Below, piece by piece: positions 25,785 to 37,400 of a stretch of DNA of 64,000 nt. The position numbers were made by a program, and so were the translations under genes. Location of the stretch: contig JALJCS010000004.1 of the NCBI GenBank assembly GCA_023055355.1, forward strand, positions 17,018,001 through 17,082,000, in the 5' to 3' direction. The notes under the pieces are model-generated. The model saw only the letters and a list, made by a program, of their open reading frames with translations. It searched no databases and was not told the DNA's origin. Source of the stretch: Agelaius tricolor. Lineage: Eukaryota; Chordata; Aves; Passeriformes; Icteridae. Each line of letters opens with the position of its first letter. The stretch's first letter is position 1.

Positions 25785-26050
25785 TAAAACACAAAAAACC
25801 CTCAGAAAACCCAAAAAACCACAAAACAAAACAAACCTCCTAGCTTCCCAAAAAACAAAAACAAAAGACCCAAACAAACAAAAAAAACCCAAAACCAAAA
25901 CCAAACCAACAAAAACCCACAAACATGCAAAACAAACAACAAAAAAAACCCAAACAAACAAAAAACCCCAAAACCCAAACCAAAACAAAGAAACAAAGAA
26001 ACGAAAAAAAAACCTTTCACAAAAGCAGGGGAAAAATAAAAAAGCCAAAC
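25785..26050. repeat. A/C-only low-complexity block
   Basis: About 265 bases made almost entirely of A and C, with a few T and G, in irregular units such as CAAAA, CCAAAA and CAAACAAA. The complementary strand is T/G with several GGG and GGGG runs. The reading frames it opens on both strands encode Lys/Thr/Pro/Asn- or Phe/Val/Trp-rich strings and are composition artefacts. Confidence 0.9.
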
Positions 26051-27639
26051 TCTATGCCATTTAGCAGAAAATTGAGATTTTTGCACTGGTTAGTTAGGTC
26101 CAAATTCTAGATGAGGTAATTGAATCTGACTACATGAATTGTCTTCCTAAATTTAGATTCACATTTCTGAACAGCATGAGATGTGGTTGACATGTCCCAC
26201 CACACAGAGAAGCATATCACTTGTATGTGGGGAGAACAAATCCAGTCAGCAATATATTCTCCTGGGATTATTGTCAGTGACAGAATATGCACTGCTAACA
26301 ACTGTCATGCTTTTGGAAGAATGCTCTTTTGCAATCCTTAAAAATATGAGTTTTAAAAGAGGATCACAGGGAAATCCCAGTTTCATGTTAGGAATACAGT
26401 ATCACACCAGCCCAGCCTCGTCAAGAAGAAAGCAAGAATTTGTGTTGTTTAGCACTCTGTTTTCACTGGTCGGTGACGCTACTTTTTTGTTAGTTCATTG
26501 ACAGGTTTCCTTCACAATCTGAGATAAGCCAGTTTTCCTTTTGTGGGGTTCTTGCCTAAACTTCTTTGCAGAGGATGTAATGAATAGGAAGCCAAAGCAT
26601 TGCACCATGGGTGACAGGTTTCACTTAAAAGTTTATCGTCATAAAGGAAAAATGTGCTTCCAAATTGAAGAAAACCAGCAAGTTCATGAGCCAGTTGCTG
26701 TCCAGATATCCTTGATGGGATACTGTTGATCTTGCCAACAGAGCCAAAAGTGAAGAGCTGAGGGACACTTGCAGTAATTACCAGGACAGCAAGCTGGCAT
26801 AGGGAAGTAATTACATCTTAGGTTCAAGGAACTTTATGGAGTCTTCTTCTTGGAAACCATCCCACATCCTGAGTTGTGAATGGGGACTTTTTCAGGGAAG
26901 CAGAGAAAACAGAGCAGCAGCTGTGCCAGAAATGAAACTTTAGGTTTCAAGGCAAGATGTGAAAACTTTGTAACTAATTATGTTCTAAGAGCCCATTTAC
27001 TGACAGATGAATAAATACAATTATAAGAAGTTTGTCTGAAAAATACTACCACTTGAAATAATGTCCTATTCAATTATTCAATTACATGGCACTAAATCAA
27101 GTGGAGAGCTGACAATATCTGACATGTAGAAGGCTGTGGCCAGCAAAGCATAATGCTAAATGTCGGTAAAAAGATACAATAAATGTGAAATCTTTTGTAT
27201 CAAACAGAAAAGTAGTATTAACACTCAAGGACATCCAGTCATCCATTCCAAAATCTTTGGGAAATACACAGCGTGAACGTTATCACCCACTAAATATGTT
27301 TTAATAGATTTACTTTAACCCAACTATTTTTAGTTGGTTGAGGTGATGTGAGATAATTATTGCTGATATCAAGACAAAATTGGTTGTCTGTAGCTCTTAA
27401 AAGGCAGCCTGGGTTTGCTCTGACAGGGGCAGGATCCACACAGAAGATGCCTACAACATCTGGAGGCAATTAATCCAGTTTTGCCCAGTATCCAGCAACA
27501 TTTTATACCCTCCTGCAGGCTGATGTTTACCAACATCAGTGCCAACCATCACAGCTCCCTCCCACCCTGGCAGAAGGTGTGTGTAGGGACACACACACAA
27601 AGACCTGACCATCATTCATTGCAGTCATAACAAGTCCCA
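26051..27639. other. Intergenic noncoding DNA
   Basis: Nothing recognised. Small frames at about 26181-26501 and 26541-26729 show no homology I know. A short CA-repeat patch lies near 27590-27600. Confidence 0.55.
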
Positions 27640-27945
27640 GAGTGCCCCAACCTACACACTTTTAAAAGTCTCCTAGGGAAGGCAGTTCCACCACATCCGT
27701 AGGAAGCTTGTTCCAATGTTGGACCACTGTTTCAGTGAGGAATCCTTTTCTAATATCTAATATAAACCTTTTCTGTTGCATCTTGAGTTCATTTCCTCTT
27801 ATCCTGTCACTCACTGCCTGGGAGAGGAGACTGACTTCCACCTGGCAACACCCTCCTTTCAGGTGGTTGGAGAGAGCAATAAGGTCCCTTCCCAGCCTTC
27901 TTTTCTCCAGGAAAAAGATCCTCAGCTCCTGCAGCTGGTTTCTTG
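27640..27945 (-). mobile_element. CR1 LINE fragment, antisense
   Basis: The plus strand holds the reverse complement of the CR1 3' region: AGGGAAGGCAGTTCCACCAC, GAGTTCATTTCCTCTTATCC, GCCTGGGAGAGGAGACTGAC, CCTCCTTTCAGGTGGTTGG, GAGAGCAATAAGGTCCCTTC and TTCTTTTCTCCAGG. The order matches bird CR1. It is truncated, with approximate ends. The 89-codon frame at 27708-27977 falls in this element and is not a gene. Confidence 0.88.
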
Positions 27946-30692
27946 ACCCTTACTCAGCTTCGCTGCTCTTCAAATAATACTATGGGTATAGTTCTTGATA
28001 CACAGTCAATGGACTTGCACACTCAAGTTGTTGGAAGGATAAAGTGTGACTATTGCAGAATAACTTTGAAATTTTATGTACAAATCTCAGCACTAATATT
28101 AAAATCAAATATTGAACACAAATATTGGAAGTACTTGTCGTTAGTATGTAGAAATGCTTTGATGAGAGGGGACCAGATTAGTACCTTTAGTTCTTATTGT
28201 GATTTGTCCTACATTTTTATTAGTTTATCTGAGCAGTAAGAAAATGTCCGGCCCTGAAAAAATTCCATTTGTTTTCTTAAAATGGATCATACTACTTGGT
28301 TGCTTTTATGTTAAAGTCTTGATGATGAGGTTTTTTTTTTAAACTGACAACTTTAAATTTAAAAGCAAATTAACAAGGTAAAGAAATGCAGAGGAAAATA
28401 TTATTTTATATAGTACTTGCAAGTGTTCATTTCATAGTGAATAAATTACTATATAATTCAGATTATTAGAATGAATAAGGACATTCTAGGGTTTAATTGA
28501 TGTAGCAAAATCAGACATATTTTTATGTAAATCTGAAAATGAGGTGTTCACTTAGATGTACAGTATTACTATTATGCTTAAAAATTTAGACTAAAAGTTT
28601 TCAATTCTTAAACATGAACAATACATAAATAAAATACTAATGTAATTTCCATTTTCACAGTGCTGCTAACTAGTTTGTGTGGTCTTCTTAACAGCATCAT
28701 TTTAAATGAGACGTAAGAATGTAATAGCAAAAATTAATTTCCATACCCAGAAAGCTTGTTGGATAATCCAACATAGGTATAATCCCAGATTATTGATGAT
28801 TAAAGAATGCAGGATTTTAAGTAAAATGAAGAAAAAAACTGAGTAACATTTTTAAAATTAATACACCTATACTGCATGTACCAATAACTACATTTAAAAG
28901 TTGCTATAGTAAATAAATTTTAAAGATTTTAATTTGACAATCTTTGCCTTCACCACTTCTTCAAGGCCAGAAAATAGTTTTCTCTTACATTTGAAATGGG
29001 TGAGACTGCCTTACATTACAGATTGCTTTTAAAAAAAACCATAAAACCCACAGTGACAAATCACATGATAATCAGCTTAGTTTAGATTTTTCTCGTATTT
29101 CAGAATAATATATTTCTATATATTTAATACAGATGATAAGGTTTCTTTTTTGAAAACAAATAATTCAGCTACATTCTTAAGGAAAATCACTTCCTTTAAT
29201 ATTTTTCAGATTAATTTTTTCCTCTTAAATGTCTTTGAGATTAAAATATGTTAGCATATGTGACACAACAGTTTGTTCATGTTGTTGACTGTCCAATATC
29301 CAGGGACAGCCATAACACTACAAAAATGTAGATAAGGATTTTGACATAGAATTAAGAAGCATGTAATGAATATTGCTGGCAGACTTTTAGTGCTGAACCA
29401 CCACACGGACATAAATTTTGTGCTAGAGCTATCAGCTGAAGAAAAATTCAGTCTAACAAGATCAAAAAACATCTTAGAAACATAGTGCATAGATTAAAAC
29501 TGTTGTAGCATAGCATGTGTTTGTCTGAGAATTTTTCCCCCCTCCACCTTTCTGTTTATTCTTTCATGTTCTATATCATCTTAATATTTAGATGTCTGGA
29601 ACACAAGTCAGAGAATTTAGCTGTAGGGAAAAAAAATATTTTTTTTTATTCAATTTGGAGGGAAGAAAATAAAGCCTAAAAAAGCACTTGACATACTCAT
29701 ACAGACAATTTATTAAGCATCTATTGGCAAAACCAGGAAGTGCATATGTACAAAAGATATATACAATGCCACTACAGTATCTCTCTCATAGCACTTCCTA
29801 CTGATGTCATCAGAGTAGAGAAGCCCCATTACACTTCCTCACAAAGAGTTATTGTCCTCTGAGCAGAGAACCAGCTGACACAAACAAACTGAAACAAAGG
29901 CAGTGCTTTCATTGACATGATGTAGCTACTGTGCTAGTGGCTTGCACATTGCACTTGATTTCACAAGGGTAAAGAAAAAAAGAAAAGAAAATTACAGCCA
30001 CTGTCCAGCTCTGGGTGGAATATGGTACCACAACTGTTTATCTCCCAAAAAAGATGACTCCCAGAGGTAGATGCTTTGGGCTTTGTTTCTGAGGTACATC
30101 TACAGATTTAGTTAGCCTTCACCTTTAAAACATGTTACTCCTGTGAAAGCTGCCAGTGCTAATCATGTAAAACGTAGTCTTTTGTAAATGTTGAAACTTA
30201 AGCAAAGGTAGAAGGTGAGAAAAAGTAGTCAAGGCTAAGAGAGAAATGCAAATTACTGCAACTGGAATTCAAGGTACAATTTACAGGTAAATGAAGAATT
30301 CTATTTTCAGAGCTGTTTGCTTTTAAGTCTGGAAGTTCTGTACAACATAGTTGTACTTGTACAAGTATCTGCTCAGAAATTAATATCCCAAGTGGAACTA
30401 TTATATGCTGGGCAGGTAATGGGTTCATTTGTGCATAGAGACTGATAAAGGACGAAATTACATAATTTATGGTCCTGTCTGTTTGTGAAAACCTCCTCCT
30501 TGGCTGGTAGGAGCAGTTGCAACGCTGAAGAGAGTTGCAGCATGCAAGTGGTAGTAGTGCATGAGCTACGGAAGTCTGTGAGATGGATATAGCAGATGAA
30601 GATAGGGAAATGCTGATATGAGCAAAATTTTGGTTCATCCAGACAGCCACTGGCAGTAGCACCAGGAGTGTGGTTTGAGGGTGCTGCAGCGC
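27946..30692. other. Intergenic noncoding DNA
   Basis: Very AT-rich sequence. A minus-strand AATAAA occurs near 29707-29712 but is not linked to any recognisable exon. Nothing else seen. Confidence 0.55.
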
Positions 30693-31815
30693 ATAATCAC
30701 AGAAAACATTGGTTGGAAGGCACTTCTGGTGGTCGCCCAGTCCCATCTCCTGCTAAAAGCAAAAAATCAATGGTGTATTAAGCTAATCAAAACATTTTTT
30801 CAGTCAAATCTCCACATCTTCTAGGTTAGAAGTACTACAGCGGAAATTTTTTCTTTTTCCCTTGCTGTAACTTCAGCCTGCTACCTTTCATCTTGTTCCT
30901 GCGTACTTCTGCCTCCTGGCATGCCTGGATCTCACTATACATGTTCAGCAAAACCAGTGCTCTCAGTCTTTCCAACTAAATGTGCTTCAGTTCCCAGTTA
31001 TCTTGGGTGGGCATCTTAAAATTTGTCAATATCTTGTTTGAACAGGGAGGCACAGAACTCAGAATAATGATGCAGTTGAAGTTTATGAATACTGGATAGA
31101 GGTAAACAGCCACTTCCTTAAACCTGCTTCCTACATTTAGACAGTGCAACCTAGTTTGCAGTTGGCCTTCATTACTGCAAAGACAGACCATCTTCAGTTT
31201 TGTTGTCCACTAGGACCCTGAAAACTTCTTCAAAGTCCCTTTCCAGCTGTCACCTGGGTGTATTGAATTTATTCATCAGATGGACATGACTGCAAGTGTT
31301 GTTGCATTTTGCAATTCTGTCTTCTCTTCAGATAATAGTCTTCAGTTCCCTTTGACCTTAGCTGGTCCCTTTAAACAGCACTGCTCTCTAATTTATCAAT
31401 TGCTCCACACAGGTGAGTCTCATTTGCAAGCTTGCCAAGCAAATACCTCCGATCATGTGAGTTGCTAAAGATATTAAACAGTGTTGGCTTGAGGATCAGC
31501 CCATCAAATGCCTGACAGCATTTGTAACCAACCTTCCAGCTGTCAGCACTAGCCTTTGAGCATTATGAACCTGCCACTTTCTAAACCCCAGCAGTCCATT
31601 TACTCAGTCTGCACCTCTCCCTGGTTATGAGTATGAGAGGGACCCTTCTGAAAAGCTACAGTGAAGGTAAAAAATAGCTGCTGCTCCCCATCTGTCAGCA
31701 AACGCACCAAGCAATGGCAGTGAGGCTGGTCATACACATGATGCCCTTTATAAATCTAGGCTGACTATTCCAGCCTTCTTATTTTTGAATATGTATCCTG
31801 TGTGGGTAGAGGTTC
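30693..31815 (-). mobile_element. Old CR1 LINE fragment, antisense
   Basis: Begins with the reverse complement of a CR1 3' end (AATCACAGAA, then GGTTGGAAGGCACTTC). It continues through TTCATCTTGTTCCTG, GCTCTCAGTCTTTCC, AAAGATATTAAACAGTGTTGG (positions 31468-31487) and GCCCTTTATAAATCTAGGC to GCTGACTATTCC near 31760. The order follows CR1, but divergence and indels are heavy, so it is older than the other copies. Internal parts around 31200-31420 are hard to align by eye, so some other insertion could be hidden there. Confidence 0.65.
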
Positions 31816-33825
31816 TGTCATGCAGTGGAGTATGTAATTAAAACCCAGGTGTCCTGATGTTTCCTTCGAACACAGCAGCTAATCTGTGTGCTTTGAGTGT
31901 GCCCCAATAGCTAGGTGCATCAAGGAGCCAATAAATAAAATGCCCTCAAAGATGCCTGCAGGGAAGTGAGAGTTCATCCTCTGGGCCAAGTTGGACCACA
32001 CTGGCTAATACATCCAGCTACGTATGACCAAGAAGTATTTCTTTCAGTTTAGGTAGAAGAAGCACTCTTCCAAATTACTTGGCTTGGCTCATGCAAACTG
32101 GATTTAGGCCATAAATCATGGAAGTGCTTCTTTGGGTTTTGGATTTAAAACCTCTCTTTTAAATGCTGCTGTCATACACTTCATTCAAATGTACAGTTAC
32201 TCTGATTCTCTATATCTTGCAGCATTCCAATTACCTCAAAGAGTGCATAATTTTTACATGACCATGTGGAGATTTCATAAGGAGAGTGATCTCACATCCT
32301 GTACATGTTGCATTTTTAACATCCTGACTGATGGATGGTGTATTTTCAGCACAGAATTTGGAGCAAGACATACTTTATAGATGAGAACAAAATTTACAAA
32401 GCTTATTATAATTTTTTTACTTGTTTGAATTGCACTTGGAGCCCAGCCTGATGACTTAAAAAAAAAAAAATAGTGCTAGAAAAAGACTTCAAGATTAGGT
32501 TCCACACAGTTTTTTCTTTCTTTTCAAATAATGCTGGTGCTCCCATACTCGCTCTGAAAAGGGTATCTTTCCCTAATACACCATAATTTTAAACCTGGAC
32601 TATCACTGCCCTCAGTTAAATTACAAAATTGCTTGCATGGGTTGCTTTTGCACAATTAGTCTGTGCTGCTGGCATAAACAATTCACATTTTGTTAGAATA
32701 ATTAGGTTAGAATGTTTTACAGGGTCAATATTAAACATTGTTAAAAAGAACATTCTTTTTCCCCAATTGCAATTTGTAATAGCTCACTAGAAAAAAAGAA
32801 ATTTAATTTCATCTAGCAGGGGATTATGCATCCCTTAAAGTAGTCTTCCAGGACAGCCTTAGATGAAATGTGGTGTTTCTAGTTTGCAAGGAACTTATTT
32901 CAGTACTTTGCAATTTTGATCCAATTTATCAGAAGATTTTCTTTGTCTGTCTGTGTGTATGTGTGTGTCTGTGTGTGTGTTTCATAGAATACAGTTTATA
33001 TATACACCCTAGTAAGGATTAGGAAGCTCTGTCACAGGAACTTGAAGTCTTCTGGTTCTTCAAGAAGGATCTAGGTCACCCAGGACTTCCAGAGAGTCCA
33101 CTGTATTTTCAGGAGCCAAAATCCTGAAACCCAAGGAGGAATTTGAGGAGACCAGGGATTCTTAAACTATTTTTTGGAAATTATAGTTGGCATGAAATAC
33201 TGACACAAAAAAACCCCGACCAATAACCAAAATAAATATTATCTTCTATTAAATAGAGGAATCTAAATATTTAGTCTTCATCTTAGGATCCCTATCAATA
33301 ACCATGAAAATTATACATCAATGTTCACTTTAACACAGAGTTGTCTACATCCACAAAAAAAATTTTGTACTGGAGACATGACTCCAGAAAGACAACACTG
33401 ATTTTACTGGGGCAGCAAAGTCAGGGGGAACGTAGCAACTCAATGAACAACAGTATGAGCTTTGACATATGCACCGTGCATTCCACAAATGAGTTGTCTA
33501 AACCAGCCAGCTCTAGAGCAGGAATGGGCTAAAGGAGAGAAGGAAATGTGTGTAGGCAAACACTATAATCAGAGATTTTTCTGCCAAATTACTATTGAGG
33601 TCTCCTGCCACAAAGCAAAGGCACACTAATTTTAAGTATTTAATTTTTTAAATGAAGTTGTGTACTGAAATGCAGAGAGATATTTTCATTCCACGTGGGA
33701 AGCAGTTAGCATACCAAAGTGTGAGAAAAGCACTGTAAATCTCCATTTAGGAAAACCAAAGAAATAATAAAGAGGTGAATGTAAGGTTGGAATATATCAG
33801 AACTATATCAAATAATAAAATAGTT
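31816..33825. other. Intergenic noncoding DNA
   Basis: AT-rich, with a poly(A) run at 32458-32470 and a GT repeat at 32945-32981. No gene recognised. Confidence 0.6.
32945..32981. repeat. Imperfect (GT)n microsatellite
   Basis: About 37 bases of TG repeats with TC and TA interruptions. Confidence 0.9.
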
Positions 33826-34445
33826 TGAGTTAGGAGAGACCTTTAAAGGTCATCTGCTTTAAACCACTCTGCCAATAGATCAAGTTGCCCAAAGCCCCAT
33901 CTGACCTGGCCCCTGAGCACTTCCAGGGCCTTCCCTCTTTGGCTTTGTTGTAGGCCCCCTTCAGGTACTGGGAGGCTGCTACAAGGTCTCCTGAACCCTT
34001 CTTTTCTCTAGCTAAACAATTCCAGGTCTTGGCATCTTTTCTTCACAGAAGAGGTGCTCTACCCTCAGATCATCTTCACAGCCCTCCTCTGGACTCACTT
34101 GAATAGGTCCATGTCCTTTTCATTCTGAGGAACCCAGAGCTACACACAGTACTCCAGGTAGGAAGGCAGAGCAGAGGGGCAGAATCCCCTCCCTCCCCTG
34201 CTGCCCACGCTGCTCTGGATGCAGCCCAGGACACGTTTGGCTCTCTGGGCTGGGAGTGCCCATGGCTGGGTCATGTCCTTCTCATCAGGGCTGCTTTGCC
34301 CAGCCTGTATTACGTTTGCAATTGTCCTGATCATGGTGCAGGACCTTGCACTTGGCTTTCTTAAGCTTCATGAAAGAACCTTCTCAGAGACCTGATTCAC
34401 AAGCCTATTGTGTCCCTCTGGATTGTATCCCTTCCCTACTGCATG
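33826..34445 (-). mobile_element. CR1 LINE fragment, antisense, about 620 bp
   Basis: The clearest CR1 copy. The plus strand reads GAGAGACCTTTAAAGGTCAT, ATCAAGTTGCCCAAAGCCCC, GAGCACTTCCAGGGCC, CCTCTGGACTCACTTGAATA, GGTCCATGTCC, ACACAGTACTCCAGG, AGGGGCAGAATCCCCTCCCT, GGATGCAGCCCAGGACACG, TTGGCTCTCTGGGCTGGGAG and GCAGGACCTTGCACTTGGC, the reverse complement of the CR1 ORF2 3' end and 3'UTR in the right order. A deletion joins CCAGGGCC directly to the later TTCCCTCTTTGG segment. Truncated on its 5' side near 34445. Confidence 0.92.
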
Positions 34446-37400
34446 CCTATTTTACCACACATCTAGTACAACCCCCTTGCAGCAGTGGGCAGGGAAAGAA
34501 TGATCTGATAGATGAAATAATAGAATTTCTAAATAAAGCTACCCTTATTATTTTACTACCTTTTACTTTTTTTTTTCTTTTTTTCTTTTTCCTTTTTCTT
34601 TTATAGAAGCCATAAGGTTTCAGGAGTATGAAAAAAGAAAAAAGATAAAAGAGCATAGTATCAATTCCAGGACTTTGACCTGCTTTTTTCACAAGTAACA
34701 GCCTTTCTAGAAGAAACAGAAGATTTTAAATTTATTATTCATCCAGTCAAGAGTGGGAGTGGGGGGAGGAATCAGAAAACCTGATGGTCGTGCCAACCAA
34801 AAAACCTGCTTTCAGGTCTGACTTCAAATTGAAGAAATACATTTTACACACTAAATCTTTTAAATTTTAAAATAATTCTACCATTCAAAAGCAAATGAAA
34901 GGCATAACTTCTCAGGGAAAATCCTTCATTAGCTTTAAGCAGGCCTATCTGTATAATAGTACTGTGTTATTAAATACCATAATTTAAGATTGTGATCTGA
35001 ACATCAATTTGTGGCTGAAGTGAACATGTTCCTCAACAGAACGTTTATGCATTATATGAGACAAGAAACAGAAAAACTATTCTCAATCTGTTTTGGAAGT
35101 TACCTGGGTGTTCTTATGCAGGAATACTTCATGAACTCAAGTCCCCTTCAGGCTTTTGAACTCCAAGCTTGTGGTAGCAGAAATAGAGAGGACGCTTTGA
35201 CATATAATGTCATTATATTTTGTCTCTGTAGCATGGCCTCAGCTCCTGAGCATTTCCTTATTTTAATGTGACTGAGAACCTGCCCTGCTCTTTTCTGCCC
35301 ATTGTTGCTCATTCTGTCGTACACTTCTGAAATGCCATGGAAATATTCCTCCTGAGGCAGGGAGCATAAAAGCTCTAATTTTGACAATAATGTGATGCAA
35401 CCTGACAATGCGTCATTAAATGTCATCCACTGTAAACCTGAAAAAAGGCAAATAGCTCTAGCTAAGACTGTGTAGGAGCACAACACAGCCCTACTTCACT
35501 ATAGATAAAACATCACTATCCTCATCTACAACAAAATGTCACCTTTTACCCTTGCAATGCCTTCTCTTGGTTAGGAACACTGAATTTCTTGCTGCCATAA
35601 AAACAAAAAATTCCTGGAAGTGACAAAGAATGAATAAATTACTGGTGGAAAAATAAGCCCATTCTATTGACAAAATACTTCAGCTATAATAAAAACTAGC
35701 AGAAACAAATACTCAATCCTATTTTCTCCCATGTGATATCCTTTACCTTAGGTTAAATATTTTTTTGCTGTTGATTTTACATCCTTTTCCAATCTAAATG
35801 CAACCACTATGTTTGATAATAATGAGAATAATGAGAATACTTATTTTTCTTTTTTTTTCCTTTGCATACATTAGAAATCTGTCAGAGGGCTTCATTTCAG
35901 CTGGAAGGACTAACATCCTGTTCTTATCCACTAGGGTACATTTCTGATCAAAACCCCTTGGCTCCATTGTGGAAGGAGGAAAATGGCTGATGAAACAGCA
36001 TAAAAATTCCTTTTTTTTTTTTAGTTACCACTGCTTTATTCTTTGCTTTTATGTGGTATTAAGGTTGTAAAGAATAGATGTTTTATGTAATAGTTTCTTT
36101 GATACACTTTAAGCAGCTCAACTGGAGATTGTCTGGGAAATCTTGTCATAATAAACAGTTCCTATGAAAGACTAAAGAACTTTTTGACTAATTCTTAGTC
36201 AGACTCAATAATTGTCTGAAATATGAATTTTTTTAAAATATTCTGGATTTCTACCAAAGCAAATGCCAGCTTGAGGAGATCAGTGCTATTTTTACAGTTT
36301 CTCTTCATTATTAGGTCAGAATTAGGCTGCTGTGTCCATTCGCTAAAAGAGTAATTTAGATTAAGTTTTATAAAGATGCATGTTATAAAATGGGAACATA
36401 AGGCTAAATCGACATGTTTTGGCATAATTTTCATTTGCAAAATGGCTTTTTTTTTTCATGTCTTCCATCACATCGTGTAACTGAAGGGTTTTGAAGCTTG
36501 GCTTCTACCTAATGAACTTTTACAAAGAAGCAAGGGCAACTGCATAATTCTGAAATTAATGAATAGCACTGAAATTAAAAGTTTGTACAAAGTGCATTCT
36601 CCTCAGGATGACGAGTGCACAGTGTCCTTTTCCAAGGAGACACCAACTCTTATTGCAAGACTCCCTCACATCTTGGGGTAATGACCTGGCTGGTGCCACC
36701 CAAGCTTCCCATCACACTGGAAATTGCTGGATCTGCTGCAAGATCTCCTCCTACACCCAGCTACTGACCTGTCTCTTCTTTTGTCTTCCTGCTCCTTCCC
36801 TAATATTTCCCTTCCCGTTTTGCAGAGCAGGCAGGATCCCACAGACCCTAAGTTTCAAAAATGTCCCTGTGCCTCCTTGCAATACTTAAGGCCATGGTGC
36901 TCTGTGCTTCAGAAAATAAGGAAAAGACAACTTTCTTAAAAGATAACTCATCTTTTCTGAGTGCTATTTAATAATTAAATTGGAAAGAAGTATTCATCTT
37001 CTTCCTTGGCTGAAAGAAAAAAACTAAAAAAAACACAGAGGCAAAATGTGAAAAGAACAAACTTGAAGAATATCCATAAATTAAAATAAATAAATATATA
37101 TAATATTATAATATAAATCTCTCTATATAATAATAGATAATATATATAATATTGTAATAAAATAAAATAATTGAAATATCCATAAATAGAAAGGAACTAT
37201 TATATAATTTTAGATGGAAATTAAAAAAAATATGTATAAGCCAATTAAATTACCTAAAATTTTAAAAAATTAATACTTTCTTTCGCTCTGCTCTCAAACA
37301 CTGTGATACCTTCTTTCAGAGTCATATATCACAAACATATATCTTTTACAAATATGAGCAAACTCACAACATGTAGCAAATCTGTACACTCTTCTATAAA

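Noticed and set aside
25732..26064. 110-codon Lys/Thr/Pro/Asn-rich frame
   Set aside because: Translation of an A/C-only low-complexity block.
30198..30746. 182-codon minus-strand open frame
   Set aside because: Its first codons fall in the 3' end of an old CR1 element and the rest is low-information sequence. No domain, no promoter or splice evidence.
34346..34606. 86-codon frame with a hydrophobic Phe/Leu-rich end
   Set aside because: It is made of CR1 sequence followed by a T-rich tract. The apparent membrane segment is the poly(T) translation.
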